DNA of 40,397 bases from a bacterium 1xD42-67 (GCA_003612335.1 RAYO01000036.1:1-40397); one strand, 5' to 3'; positions 1 to 8,062 are shown, counted from the first letter of the stretch. Program-made: numbers and translations. The notes: generated from the sequence alone by a model not told the origin.

Positions 1-77
1 CCCTGTCTGCTGGGAACATGGGAACGGCGGTAAAGGACGTTGGCATTTTGGCTGTCCACTGTATTGTGTGGTTTGCA

Positions 78-106
78 TTGTGCGGACTGTGGAATCATGC
101 TATAAT
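78..106 (+). promoter_or_regulatory. Promoter of the FAD oxidoreductase gene
   Basis: A -35 like TTGTGC (78-83) is followed after 17 bases by a perfect TATAAT (101-106) preceded by TG one base upstream, an extended -10. The ATG at 136 follows 29 bases later with GAGG at 124-127. Nothing gene-like was seen in bases 1-77. Confidence 0.7.
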
Positions 107-135
107 AAGCTGAAATCAAAAACGAGGTTTTACAT

Positions 136-1164
136 ATGTATGATGTTATTGTTGTTGGCGCTGGCCCCGCAGGGAGTACAGCCGCGAAAGTTTTAGCCGA
201 AAAGGGTCTGCGGGTTTTGCTTGTAGAACGCCATAAACTCCCCCGCTATAAGTCTTGCTCCGGTGTTCTAATTCAAAAGTCAATGGATTTGGTGCGGCGC
301 TACTATGGACAGGATGTGCCGCTGTCCGCAACGTGTACTCCGGTGGAAAATCGGGGCATGATCTTCACGGATGACAAGGGCCGGGAGCTTCGTTTTGAAC
401 AGGGCGGGTTGAACGTCTGGCGCAGTTCCTTTGATAACTGGCTGACGGAGCAGGCGGCAGCATCCGGCGCGGAAGTCCGGGACGGCACCAGCGCCATCTC
501 CTGTGAGGAACAGCCCGGTTCAATCTCCGTCACGCTGCGGGGAGAATCATCCTGCACAGAGCAGGCCAGATACGTGATTGACTGCGAAGGCGTCACTGGC
601 GTACTAAAGCGGCAGATACTCGGAAACAGCCGGGATTTCATCACAACTTTTCAAACCTTCAACCGGGGAACGATTCAGTTAGACCCGCACTACTTTTACG
701 CCTACTTACAGCCAGAGCTGTCCGAGTATGACGCATGGTTCAACGTGAAGGATGAAATGCTGGTGCTGGGAGTTTCGGTTAAGGACACCAGCAGGATTGA
801 GCAGTTCTATCAACGGTTTATCTCCTACATGGAAACCCGCCACGGCTTGCAGATCCGTCAGCAGGTCAAGGCGGAAAAGTGGCTGATGCCCCATATCCGG
901 CCCGGTTGCTCCGTCACCTATGGACAGGGCCGGGTGCTGTTCGCCGGTGAGATCGCCGGTTTCCTCAATCCGATGGGCGAGGGGATTTCGGCGGGGATGG
1001 AGAGCGGCTACTGCGTGGCCCAGGCCATAGCGAATCACTTGGATACTTTGGATATGATCTATGCAGATTACCAGCGGGACACCCAGCAGCTAAAATCTTA
1101 CATGGAGCGCCAGTGGAACTTTGTGGGCCGGATGGCCGATACATTTTCGGAAATGATTGTCTGA
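136..1164 (+). CDS. Geranylgeranyl-reductase-like FAD-dependent oxidoreductase
   Basis: A 342-residue cytoplasmic or membrane-associated flavoprotein. The N-terminus holds the Rossmann FAD motif GAGPAGS (residues about 8-14), followed about 20 residues later by the acidic residue (VER) that binds the ribose. A second flavin motif, GRVLFAGEIAGFLNPMGEGI (about 264-283), is the DG/GD-type segment of the geranylgeranyl reductase / FixC / p-hydroxybenzoate hydroxylase superfamily. Members reduce isoprenoid double bonds or oxidise varied small substrates; the substrate cannot be read from the sequence. The cysteine-containing RYKSCSG near residue 40 is typical of the geranylgeranyl reductase branch. 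The gene stands alone between its own extended -10 promoter and a strong terminator, so it is a monocistronic unit convergent with the lipoprotein gene downstream. Start ATG 136 has GAGG 8 bases upstream. Family is clear; exact reaction is unknown. Confidence 0.88.
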   Translation: MYDVIVVGAGPAGSTAAKVLAEKGLRVLLVERHKLPRYKSCSGVLIQKSMDLVRRYYGQDVPLSATCTPVENRGMIFTDDKGRELRFEQGGLNVWRSSFDNWLTEQAAASGAEVRDGTSAISCEEQPGSISVTLRGESSCTEQARYVIDCEGVTGVLKRQILGNSRDFITTFQTFNRGTIQLDPHYFYAYLQPELSEYDAWFNVKDEMLVLGVSVKDTSRIEQFYQRFISYMETRHGLQIRQQVKAEKWLMPHIRPGCSVTYGQGRVLFAGEIAGFLNPMGEGISAGMESGYCVAQAIANHLDTLDMIYADYQRDTQQLKSYMERQWNFVGRMADTFSEMIV

Positions 1165-1171
1165 ATGAAAG

Positions 1172-1219
1172 GTGCGGGGACAAAACGCAAACGAGTTTTG
1201 TCCCCGCACTTTATTTTTT
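1172..1219 (+). terminator. Rho-independent terminator after the FAD oxidoreductase
   Basis: A perfect 15-bp stem (1172-1186 with 1195-1209) with an 8-base loop is followed by a T-rich tail (1210-1219). It starts 7 bases after the stop codon. Confidence 0.9.
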
Positions 1220-1314
1220 GAAAAAATGTGACGTAGTGTCTATGCTTTTTTGACAAGTTAGGTGGAACAGAAATTAAAAAAGACATAGCGATACCTCCCG
1301 AATACCGCCATATC

Positions 1315-1359
1315 TGCATAAAAATAAAAGGATGGCGGCCTTGATTTCTCAAAGCCGCC
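1315..1359 (-). terminator. Probable terminator of the lipoprotein gene
   Basis: GGCGGC (1334-1339) and TTGA (1341-1344) pair with TCAA (1349-1352) and GCCGCC (1354-1359). Read on the minus strand the hairpin is followed by a T-rich run (complement of 1315-1332). It lies about 70 bases beyond the lipoprotein stop. The rest of 1220-1426 shows nothing else that I can support. Confidence 0.6.
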
Positions 1360-1426
1360 GCGTGATGGGGCGTGACAATGCTCTACTGTACGACGGCTTT
1401 TTTCTTTTGCCGTTGTGCGGCAGTCT

Positions 1427-2305
1427 TTACTCTACGGTACAAAAGCCAGAGCTGGACTGGGTATCCTGTCGCGTATGCTCGTCAAATTCCGCTTGACTAT
1501 ATTTCTCAATGCCAGTCAGTGTTCCATTCCCGGAGGTGTCCGGGTGGGCAAAGTCACGGACTGTATAAATGTCAACGGTTCCGTCTGCGCTCCCCAAGAG
1601 GCGCATTGAACCCTTGAATTGTCCACTGGTCAACCCCTCGCCATTGGAGGTCAGCACATCCCGGAAAAACCGAACCTTTTCACCATTGAAATACCACTGG
1701 TCATTTTTGATGTCATAGGTAACGCCAAACGCTTCATACTCCTTTGCCATATCTTCCAGCTCCTTTGCGGAGGGGGGATCGCCAGCTATGGCAACGGGGG
1801 ACGGCGGGTTTTTGATTGCCTCAACGTCACGGGCGGCAAATTCCGCCTCCGAAAACTCTTTTACGCCGATTAGCTTTCCAGCGGGGTCAAAAGAACCATC
1901 TTCGGAGCGGACGATGCTGGTGAGGTCACGGACGGCATATACATCAACCACGCCATTCTCGTTGAAGAAGTCATTCCCGGCCTGCACTCCATCCTCCACA
2001 GTGTAGTAGTCCTCAAACCAACGTACTGTTTTGCCGTTGAATTTCAGCTCATTCTTACCGCTGTCGTAGGTCAGGCCAAACTGCTCATAGGGCTTGAACA
2101 GTTCTTCGTAGGAAATGTCAGCGGAGGAGGTGCTGTCGCCTTCGGTGGTCATGGTGATCTGGTTGGATGCGTCCAATACCTGTGGGGAAGTCGTTCCGAG
2201 TTGCGAGGTTCCGCCCTGGGAGGCCGACGCGGTGCTGCACCCGGCGAGGCTCCCTACAAGCAACATCCCTCCAAGGGCTAATGCGAGTAGTTTCTTTGTG
2301 TTCAT
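1427..2305 (-). CDS. Lipoprotein with a duplicated domain
   Basis: A 292-residue predicted lipoprotein. The N-terminus has MNTKK, a hydrophobic stretch and the lipobox L-A-G-C with Cys23 as lipidation site, so it should sit on the outer face of the membrane. The mature part contains two tandem copies of a domain of about 95 residues: each runs from YE-x-FG-[LV]-TYD through FNG-x-[TK]-VR-[WF]-F and VD-[VI]-Y-[AT]-VRD to a GxLxG-[VI]-[EK]-x-[FY]-S-[EQ]-AEF ending. In my recollection similar segments occur as C-terminal domains of M56/BlaR-type membrane proteins of Clostridia, but no function is established from the sequence. The start at 2305 is preferred over 2320 because AAAGGA then lies upstream rather than touching the ATG. 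It shares an upstream box with the regulator gene at 3842-4513, so it is probably that regulator's target or its co-sensor. Confidence 0.82.
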   Translation of the reverse strand: MNTKKLLALALGGMLLVGSLAGCSTASASQGGTSQLGTTSPQVLDASNQITMTTEGDSTSSADISYEELFKPYEQFGLTYDSGKNELKFNGKTVRWFEDYYTVEDGVQAGNDFFNENGVVDVYAVRDLTSIVRSEDGSFDPAGKLIGVKEFSEAEFAARDVEAIKNPPSPVAIAGDPPSAKELEDMAKEYEAFGVTYDIKNDQWYFNGEKVRFFRDVLTSNGEGLTSGQFKGSMRLLGSADGTVDIYTVRDFAHPDTSGNGTLTGIEKYSQAEFDEHTRQDTQSSSGFCTVE

Positions 2306-2378
2306 TGGAATAAACACCATCCTTTCTTTGAGTGTACCTAAAGAATACCACCCTTTTTTGTGATACGTTTGGGATTAG

Positions 2379-2398
2379 TTTGTGATTTATGTGTAGTT
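2379..2398 (-). promoter_or_regulatory. Regulator box upstream of the lipoprotein gene
   Basis: The 20-mer TTTGTGATTTATGTGTAGTT (plus strand) matches 18 of 20 positions of the box at 4548-4567 in front of the response regulator gene. On the minus strand it reads as CTACACA and TCACAAA half-sites. This points to binding by the regulator encoded at 3842-4513. A TATTCT candidate -10 lies downstream near 2336-2341 on the minus strand. Confidence 0.6.
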
Positions 2399-2400
2399 GA

Positions 2401-2429
2401 AAAGCGGCAGGCTAATCGCCCGCCGCTTT
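2401..2429 (-). terminator. Terminator of the regulator/kinase operon
   Basis: AAAGCGGC (2401-2408) pairs with GCCGCTTT (2422-2429), with an inner GGGC/GCCT extension. It lies just after the kinase stop codon on the minus strand and separates the kinase from the lipoprotein unit. The T-run is short and overlaps the stem. Confidence 0.65.
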
Positions 2430-2439
2430 CCTGCATTTG

Positions 2440-3858
2440 TCAGATTGTAAAAGAAAACTTTACCCCAGTCTGTGTATTGTAGACCATACATTCACTTCCA
2501 TGATGGTGTAGTATCTCCTGCACGATATACAGCCCTAATCCGCTCCCGCCGGTTTTACGGCTTCTGGATTGCTCCACACGATAAAACGCATCAAATAATT
2601 TTGGAATACTATCCTCCGGGATATGTGCGCCTGTGTTTTCAACAGAAAATTCTATCTGCCCATGTTCCATGCGGATAGAGATATAAATAGAGGCTCCCTG
2701 CGGGGAATACTTGATTGCGTTCCCGATCAGATTTGAAAACACTTTCTCCATCAGCAATTTGTTTCCAGTTATAAGAGCGGATGGTGGAGCATCAAGATGT
2801 ATTTGCAAGTCCTTTCCAGCAATCAAATCTTCGGTTTCACTTAAATAGGATTTGATAATCTGAACACAATCCAAACAGTCTTTTTTGAAATCTGGCCCCG
2901 CAGTTTCCAATCGAGAGATTGTCAATATCTCCTGCACCATTGTTTCAAGGGTATTCGCAATTTCCAACGATCTCGTCAAATATTTTTCACGGTCTTTGTA
3001 GGCCCCGATGCCGAGCAGCATCCCCTCTAACTGGCCCTTTATAATGGTGACAGGTGTTTTCAGCTCATGTGAAACCGCCGAAAAGAAATTTGTGCGGGCC
3101 TGTTCCAGTTCCTTTTCATGTTCAATATCAGCTTCAAGTTTTCTGTTTGCGTTTTGCAAATCAGACAGGGCGGTTGAAAGATTGCGGGATAGCCTGTTCA
3201 GGCTTTTCCCCAGCGTTCCCAATTCATCAGTCCGTTGTTCATCAACCATCCAATCCAACTGCAAATCAGACATTTTTTCGGATATGTGGCTGATTTCCAG
3301 GACGGGCTTTGTAATCATACGAGAGTACAGCCAAGATATGACAAGGGCAATCGCCAATACTAATAGCAAGATAATCGGAAAAACACGGATAAAGGATTGT
3401 TGTAGTTCCGAAATTTGTTCTGCCTCACCATAGACAACGAGAGTATAGCGGTCACTGCAATCAGAAAAAGAAAAATAGTATTGGTTTGATAAAACGGGAG
3501 AGGTTTCACCAGGGCCAGCGAATGCCGTTTGTGCGATATTCCCCGTCCATTCATTGTCAAATTCTTTTGAGGGTAATGCAACCCAATCGCCGCCACTGTT
3601 GTATAACTCAACTGAGTTGATTTCCGTATCCGCTACAAATTGGTCGAACAAACCGCCGCTATCCGAAAAAGGCACTTGTTCCAGTTCAGAAATAAAGTCC
3701 TGCGCCCGTTTATCCAGAATTGTGTTCAGTCTGTTGGAATAGGTCTGCGGCATTAGCCACGCCAGCATTCCGAACACCAGCAGCGATATACACAGCAACA
3801 TAACCGAAGTAATTAGAAATACTTTTGCAAATAAACTGCTTTTAATTTTCTTTGTCAA
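2440..3858 (-). CDS. Sensor histidine kinase (HAMP-HisKA-HATPase), TTG start
   Basis: A 472-residue membrane sensor kinase. Transmembrane helix 1 is at about 12-36 and helix 2 at 159-178, enclosing a 120-residue extracytoplasmic sensor. A HAMP linker follows, then the H-box with SHELKTP (phospho-acceptor His264), an N-box (NLIGNAIKYS), a G1-type segment and the G2 loop GGSGLGLYIV. It would phosphorylate the regulator encoded immediately upstream. The start was set to TTG at 3858: no ATG or GTG lies nearby, GGGGTGGG sits 8 bases upstream, and the resulting protein starts MTKKIKSS just before the first helix. This gives a 17-bp overlap with the regulator gene, consistent with translational coupling. 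The longer in-frame version would overlap the regulator by 122 bp and is unlikely. Confidence 0.9.
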   Translation of the reverse strand: MTKKIKSSLFAKVFLITSVMLLCISLLVFGMLAWLMPQTYSNRLNTILDKRAQDFISELEQVPFSDSGGLFDQFVADTEINSVELYNSGGDWVALPSKEFDNEWTGNIAQTAFAGPGETSPVLSNQYYFSFSDCSDRYTLVVYGEAEQISELQQSFIRVFPIILLLVLAIALVISWLYSRMITKPVLEISHISEKMSDLQLDWMVDEQRTDELGTLGKSLNRLSRNLSTALSDLQNANRKLEADIEHEKELEQARTNFFSAVSHELKTPVTIIKGQLEGMLLGIGAYKDREKYLTRSLEIANTLETMVQEILTISRLETAGPDFKKDCLDCVQIIKSYLSETEDLIAGKDLQIHLDAPPSALITGNKLLMEKVFSNLIGNAIKYSPQGASIYISIRMEHGQIEFSVENTGAHIPEDSIPKLFDAFYRVEQSRSRKTGGSGLGLYIVQEILHHHGSECMVYNTQTGVKFSFTI

Positions 3859-4513
3859 TTTTATATCCCACCCCTCGGATTGTCTGGATAAATTCAATTC
3901 CCAACTTCTTCCGCAAATTCTTGATGTGCGTATCAACCACGCGCTCGTCCCCATAAAAGTCATACCGCCACAGTTTATCCAAAAGATTTTGCCGGGTCAG
4001 AATACGTCCTTGATTAGTGAGCAGTTCTTTCAACACTTCAAATTCTCGTTGCGTCAATTCATAAGCGGCCCCGTCCACTGTGGCCGTATAATTGTCGCAA
4101 TCCAAAATAAGATTTTGATAGGAAATCGTTTTGTGTTCATCCTCTTGTGGCCCGCTGCTCCGCCGCAGGACGGCGGCAATCTTCCGAATTAAAATTGGCA
4201 TGGAAAAGGGCTTTGTGATATAGTCGTCCACTTGCAGATTCAGTCCCCGGATTTGTTCTTCCTCTCCGCTCAATGCAGTAAGCATGATGATAGGAACCTG
4301 GGACTGTTTTCTTATAAATTCGCAAACGGCAAACCCATCAATTTTGGGGAGCATTACATCCAGTAACACCAAATCAAACTGTGCGGTTGAAAATACGGAA
4401 AGGGCCTCCACACCATCGCTGGCTAAAATGATCTCATATCCTACCTCTTGCAGAAAATTCTTCAATAGTTCTTGAATGTCCAAGTCATCCTCGACAACTA
4501 AAATCTTTTGCAT
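3842..4513 (-). CDS. OmpR/VanR-type response regulator
   Basis: A 223-residue DNA-binding regulator. The receiver domain has the acidic pocket EDD (8-10), the phospho-acceptor Asp52 in LLDVMLP and the conserved lysine in TKPF. The C-terminal half is an OmpR/PhoB winged helix (ELTQREFEVLKEL ... RGVGYKI). Start ATG 4513 has GGAGGTG 6 bases upstream; the in-frame ATG at 4537 would precede that ribosome site. It is first in a two-gene operon with the kinase. Its own promoter region contains the box at 4548-4567 that also occurs before the lipoprotein gene, which implies autoregulation plus control of the lipoprotein. Sequence style is VanR-like, but no van resistance genes are nearby. Confidence 0.93.
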   Translation of the reverse strand: MQKILVVEDDLDIQELLKNFLQEVGYEIILASDGVEALSVFSTAQFDLVLLDVMLPKIDGFAVCEFIRKQSQVPIIMLTALSGEEEQIRGLNLQVDDYITKPFSMPILIRKIAAVLRRSSGPQEDEHKTISYQNLILDCDNYTATVDGAAYELTQREFEVLKELLTNQGRILTRQNLLDKLWRYDFYGDERVVDTHIKNLRKKLGIEFIQTIRGVGYKIDKEN

Positions 4514-4547
4514 AACAACACCTCCAGGAAACAGCATAACATAGAAT

Positions 4548-4592
4548 TTTGTGATTAGTGTGTAGTTTTCAAATTTCTCATTTATTATACCA
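4548..4592 (-). promoter_or_regulatory. Autoregulatory box and promoter of the regulator/kinase operon
   Basis: The 20-mer TTTGTGATTAGTGTGTAGTT at 4548-4567 is 18/20 identical to that at 2379-2398. On the minus strand a TATAAT lies upstream at about 4587-4592, and TATGTT/TATGCT candidates lie downstream of the box. Which -10 is used cannot be decided from sequence alone. Confidence 0.55.
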
Positions 4593-4611
4593 TGGTTATC
4601 TGAACAGAAAG

Positions 4612-4646
4612 CGGAAGGACAAGTCCCACTGTGCCTTGTCCTTCCG
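4612..4646. terminator. Terminator-like hairpin between the LytTR operon and the regulator operon
   Basis: A perfect 12-bp stem (CGGAAGGACAAG 4612-4623 with 4635-4646) encloses an 11-base loop. It follows the minus-strand gene ending at 4667. A TTTTATT tail is found on the plus-strand side, and the minus-strand side has CTTTCTG. Confidence 0.75.
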
Positions 4647-4666
4647 TTTTATTGTAAGAGGGATAA

Positions 4667-5683
4667 TCAGAAAATTGCTCCGCCGCCCCAAACCTGGGCC
4701 TGTGTGATTGCCAGAACAGTTTCCGTGGGAATACCGGCAATCTCGCTGCCGAAAATTTCCCGCAGATTTCCTCCCGTCAACATAGCGGCAAGCTGGGACT
4801 TTGCTGCGGCGGACGAGGCCATTTGAGATGCCTGTATGCGGCGCTCAATCTGCTTTTCTACCGCCAGCTCCATAAGCTCGGCGTGGCGGGCCATACGCAA
4901 ATCCCACCAGCTTTCTCCATCGTCAGAACCGCTCTTGGAGTAGGTAATCTCCCCGCCCGCGCTGGAAGAACAGGCATTACAAATATTACCGTCCTCCCCG
5001 ATGGCAACGGCCTGGGACATATCCCATGTACTCCCCGGCATGATGGCCTCGTTTCGTGCCACGTCAAAGGCAAACCATGTGTCGATCTTCGCAAAAATCT
5101 CCTGGGCGTAGGCCGGATCTTGCTCCATGCGCTCCTGTACCTTGGGATGGATGACCACAGCCTTACTCCCAGGCGGGACGTTGCCCAGGGCGTGAATCTC
5201 TTTCGGAGCAGTAAATCTGCCATCTATGGAACCGTAGAAGGGATTGGCCCCGGTTGGCTGCCAATTCTCCAGTGTTTCCTTGGCTTTGTCCCCGTCCTGG
5301 TACAGCAGGTAGTGGGGATAGTCGTTTCTTGTTCTCCAATAGCCGCTGCTGGCATCAAAGACGTGATAATGGATGTTGGGATATTTGGCTTTCAGCATGG
5401 TTTCCAGAGAAGGAGCCTCCGTTGCTTCTGTTGCCTCCACACTCCCTGCCTGAACCTGCCCGGTAGCCCGCACCGACAAATCCATCATCAGGCTGGTAGG
5501 CAAACCCGCCATACCCATAAGGCCGCTTATGCCGGTTGTCAGCGTGTCCGTTCTGCGACCACTGGTCTGCGCCGCCATATCAAGAAAACTGTTGGCCTGT
5601 GTCCCGGTCTGTTTTGTCTCACGGGCCTTTGTGGGGGCGCTATATGCTCTTGTCGCGTAATTCGGTTGGATGATACTGCTCAT
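4667..5683 (-). CDS. Unknown 338-residue protein of the LytTR operon
   Basis: I do not recognise the family with confidence. The protein has no signal peptide or membrane helix. The first 90 residues are low-complexity (Thr, Ala, Gln, Met rich). A conserved-looking core follows at about 95-250 with many aromatic residues (HYHVFD, YWRTRNDYPHYLL, WWDLRMARHAEL), and the C-terminal end is an Ala/Gln/Met-rich helix. The motif CNAC at about 237-240 is the only cysteine pair. The style resembles the DUF6033-like proteins seen near signalling genes of gut Clostridia, but that is only recollection. Its start overlaps the kinase stop by 4 bp (ATGA), so it is translated with the kinase and regulator and is probably part of, or an output of, that signalling system. 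Confidence 0.7.
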   Translation of the reverse strand: MSSIIQPNYATRAYSAPTKARETKQTGTQANSFLDMAAQTSGRRTDTLTTGISGLMGMAGLPTSLMMDLSVRATGQVQAGSVEATEATEAPSLETMLKAKYPNIHYHVFDASSGYWRTRNDYPHYLLYQDGDKAKETLENWQPTGANPFYGSIDGRFTAPKEIHALGNVPPGSKAVVIHPKVQERMEQDPAYAQEIFAKIDTWFAFDVARNEAIMPGSTWDMSQAVAIGEDGNICNACSSSAGGEITYSKSGSDDGESWWDLRMARHAELMELAVEKQIERRIQASQMASSAAAKSQLAAMLTGGNLREIFGSEIAGIPTETVLAITQAQVWGGGAIF

Positions 5684-7062
5684 AAGCTGCTCCTTTCCTG
5701 CAATAAAACCGTTGCGGAGAATATCTGCTGATCCGCTTTCAGCTCCAATTCTCCCATATACTTCTCCGCCTCCCGGCGCACGTTGGACAGGCCGATGCCG
5801 TGCATGGGAACATCCTCTTTTTTCGTTGTGACAGGCAAACCGTCCTGTCCGAATACCACCTCGCCCGCAAAAGAGTTTTTGACCTCGAGCAGAAAGAAAC
5901 GCCCTTTTCTCTTCCCGGTCAGTATAATAAACCGCTCACCCTCGCTGACCTTCTCGCAAGCCTCCAACGCATTTTGCAGAAGATTTTGCAGGATGATACC
6001 CACGTTAAAGGCGTCATAGGCCCCCGGCTCCGGGTAATGGAAATCCATTTGAAAGCGGATGCCCAAATCAAGGCTCCGCCGTCGTGTATCGTTGACGATC
6101 ACATCCGTGACCGGGTTTCCCGTTTGAAGCGTCAATTCAAAGTCGCTGATACTCTCGTTCATCCGGGCGATATAGTCATCCAGGCTGGCGTACTCGCCCT
6201 GACCGGCCAGCACCTTGATATTGGTCATGTGCCCCCGCATTTCATGTTTCAGTTGACGGATGCGGGTATAGAATTGCTCCGCCTCATGGATACGCGCTCG
6301 GATTGCCTGCGTCTGCTGGCGTTCTACGAAATAGTTGGCCTGTTCCTCCCGCAGCGCCGCCATGCCCTGCTGAAAGGCGATGGTCAGGTAGGCCCCTGCG
6401 TAGAACAGCAGGGCCAGCACCGGAATCACCGCCAGAAATGCCGGGTGACGCTCATAGAGCTGGAGCAGAGCGCCGTCCTTGAACTCGATCAGCAGCCGGG
6501 AGATCACCTGTCCGAACAAGATCCCCGCTGTTGGCACCAAGCTGATATAGCACAGCTCCCGCCAGTGGAGCGTTATGCGCCGTTTCCGTATTTGACGTTG
6601 AAGGGCGTAGAGCATGACAGCCAGCATAGCGGCATGAGACACCAGGAACAGCACAACCAGAAAAGCGGCCCGAAGAAAGATCGCCTCCGGCGGTTCCGGT
6701 TGGAAGGGCAGCGACCGTTCCACAATGAAGTACAGACTTTGCACCATCAGGCCGCTGGAAATTCTGGCGTTGAAATAGAGCAGCGTCAGGAGGAATACAA
6801 AGGGCTTTTCCAAGTCGATCCACTTTGATACCGCCAGCAGCAGCGCCATCAAAATCAGCCCGAAAGAACCTTGCGGGAGCGCGGCCCGGTTGCAGACGAT
6901 CTCAAACAGGATGTAGACGGAAAATACAAGGAGCAGCTTTCGACACTTCCGGCCCTGGGAGGGGATTAATGGCTTGAAAAAGGCGGTGAGCAGGACTGCG
7001 TAGGTCAATTCTGCCCCAGCAGAAAAAGCACTGTTGAAAATGCGGAATCCTGTTTCACTCAT
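5680..7062 (-). CDS. GHKL-type (AgrC-like) sensor histidine kinase
   Basis: A 460-residue kinase of the family that partners LytTR regulators. Roughly the first 230 residues form six or so transmembrane helices (for example 42-58, 66-80, 86-98, 130-155, 172-192, 207-230). A coiled segment and the unusual H-box QLKHEMRGHMTNI (His273) follow. The ATP-binding part has LLQNALEAC as N-box and GIGLSNV as G-box, typical of the HPK10/GHKL group rather than classical HisKA. AgrC-like kinases sense secreted peptides; no peptide precursor or AgrB-type processing gene is visible nearby, so the signal is unknown. The gene overlaps the regulator upstream and the unknown gene downstream by 4 bp each. Confidence 0.9.
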   Translation of the reverse strand: MSETGFRIFNSAFSAGAELTYAVLLTAFFKPLIPSQGRKCRKLLLVFSVYILFEIVCNRAALPQGSFGLILMALLLAVSKWIDLEKPFVFLLTLLYFNARISSGLMVQSLYFIVERSLPFQPEPPEAIFLRAAFLVVLFLVSHAAMLAVMLYALQRQIRKRRITLHWRELCYISLVPTAGILFGQVISRLLIEFKDGALLQLYERHPAFLAVIPVLALLFYAGAYLTIAFQQGMAALREEQANYFVERQQTQAIRARIHEAEQFYTRIRQLKHEMRGHMTNIKVLAGQGEYASLDDYIARMNESISDFELTLQTGNPVTDVIVNDTRRRSLDLGIRFQMDFHYPEPGAYDAFNVGIILQNLLQNALEACEKVSEGERFIILTGKRKGRFFLLEVKNSFAGEVVFGQDGLPVTTKKEDVPMHGIGLSNVRREAEKYMGELELKADQQIFSATVLLQERSSL

Positions 7063-7784
7063 AGGCCCGCTCCTTTTTTCAAGAAATGGAGATACGCTTT
7101 AACAAAGTCTTGGTACTTATACTTTGAGAGCAAAAGCCGTTCCCCATTTGTCAGTGTCACTTCCGTTTTGCTGTACCCGGCCACATAGGAGAGGTTGACC
7201 AAATAGCCCTTGTGGATGCGGAAAAACTGATCTTGCAGTTCCAGCTCCAAATCTCCGATTTTTGCATAGCAGGCAAATTCGCCATTCTTCAAATGCAGCT
7301 CGACCTTATGATTGCTGCTTTCGATGTAGTAGATGCTGTCCAGCGGTACGGTTTTGCTGGTGTTGGCGGATTGGAGCGTCAGCACACGCCCCGGTTTTTC
7401 CCTAGCAGTTCCGATTTGTGCAACCGCGCGGGAAAAGACCTTGGCAAACTTTTCCTCGTCCACCGGTTTCAGCAGGTATTGGAACGCCCCCACGTCAAAG
7501 GCATCGAATACATACCGCTCATAGCCAGTCACAAAGATAATGACCGGCTGTGTCCCGGTTGCACGCTCCCTGATCTTCCGAGCCAGGGCCATACCATCCA
7601 GGCCGGAGCGGTCGGTGGTCAGCTCTATATCCAGAAAGAGCAGGTCAATTTCTTGGGTGTCTGCAAGGCAGTCGCCGGCAGAAGCGTACTCCACGATCTC
7701 ACAGGGGCAGGACTGCGCCCGGATCAGTGAAATGAGATAGGCACGGATATTGGCTTCATCATCACAAATCGCTATTTTTATCAT
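7059..7784 (-). CDS. LytTR-family response regulator
   Basis: A 241-residue regulator, first gene of a three-gene operon. The receiver domain has CDDE (7-10), phospho-acceptor Asp52 in LLFLDIEL and the lysine in LKPVDEEKF. The C-terminal LytTR DNA-binding domain shows YYIESSNHKVELHLKNG and FFRIHKGYLVNLSYV. Start ATG 7784 has GAGGAA 7 bases upstream. Two 13-bp direct repeats spaced 21 bp lie upstream (7843-7876), as expected for a LytTR operator, so the operon is probably autoregulated. Confidence 0.93.
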   Translation of the reverse strand: MIKIAICDDEANIRAYLISLIRAQSCPCEIVEYASAGDCLADTQEIDLLFLDIELTTDRSGLDGMALARKIRERATGTQPVIIFVTGYERYVFDAFDVGAFQYLLKPVDEEKFAKVFSRAVAQIGTAREKPGRVLTLQSANTSKTVPLDSIYYIESSNHKVELHLKNGEFACYAKIGDLELELQDQFFRIHKGYLVNLSYVAGYSKTEVTLTNGERLLLSKYKYQDFVKAYLHFLKKGAGL

Positions 7785-7842
7785 GTTGATATTCCTCTAT
7801 GTATTTATTCGTTCATATGGGCGCTGGAGTAAAGCCGGTTGA

Positions 7843-7876
7843 CGTGACTGGACGGTTTGAGAGCGTGACTGGACGG
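7843..7876 (-). promoter_or_regulatory. LytTR-type operator (two direct repeats, 21-bp period)
   Basis: CGTGACTGGACGG occurs at 7843-7855 and again at 7864-7876, exactly 21 bp apart. On the minus strand each contains CCGTCCAGT, close to the LytTR half-site consensus (ACCGTTNAT-like). LytTR dimers bind two direct repeats two helical turns apart. A weak promoter (TTTACT, then an A/T-rich -10 near 7805-7812) lies between the repeats and the regulator start. The remaining intergenic DNA to 8009 holds an imperfect GTATATcATATAC palindrome at 7894-7906 and nothing else that I recognise. Confidence 0.6.
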
Positions 7877-8009
7877 CAAAGGGCTTCTTAAAGAGTATAT
7901 CATATACTTGCTACATTACCCATCCCTTTGTTCCGTGTCCCCTGTACTCCGTACTAATAGAGCGAACTATAATAGAAATCTGCTAATTCTTGAAGAATAG
8001 TGTATGACC

Positions 8010-8040
8010 TTGACGGAATTTTGACTTTTCCCCGTATAAT
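8010..8040 (+). promoter_or_regulatory. Autoregulated promoter of the second regulator/kinase operon
   Basis: TTGAC at 8010-8014 and again at 8021-8025 (11-bp period, within CTTGACGGAATTTTGAC) precede a perfect TATAAT at 8035-8040. The same arrangement recurs at 10068-10099. The -35 position is poor (the first TTGACG is 19 bp from the -10), as expected for an activator-dependent promoter. Confidence 0.65.
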
Positions 8041-8062
8041 GAAAAAGAATGGAGGTGTCTGC

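Noticed and set aside
3859..3963. Longer N-terminus for the first kinase (ATG at 3963)
   Set aside because: It would place 35 extra residues inside the regulator gene without a ribosome site; TTG 3858 has a strong site.
4823..5731. 302-residue open frame on + opposite the unknown LytTR-operon gene
   Set aside because: Codon pattern and coupling support the minus-strand gene; the plus frame has no ribosome site and a composition typical of a shadow.
5800..6828. 342-residue open frame on + opposite the GHKL kinase gene
   Set aside because: It lies entirely opposite a gene with clear kinase motifs, has no ribosome site and shows no recognisable domain; it is a shadow frame.
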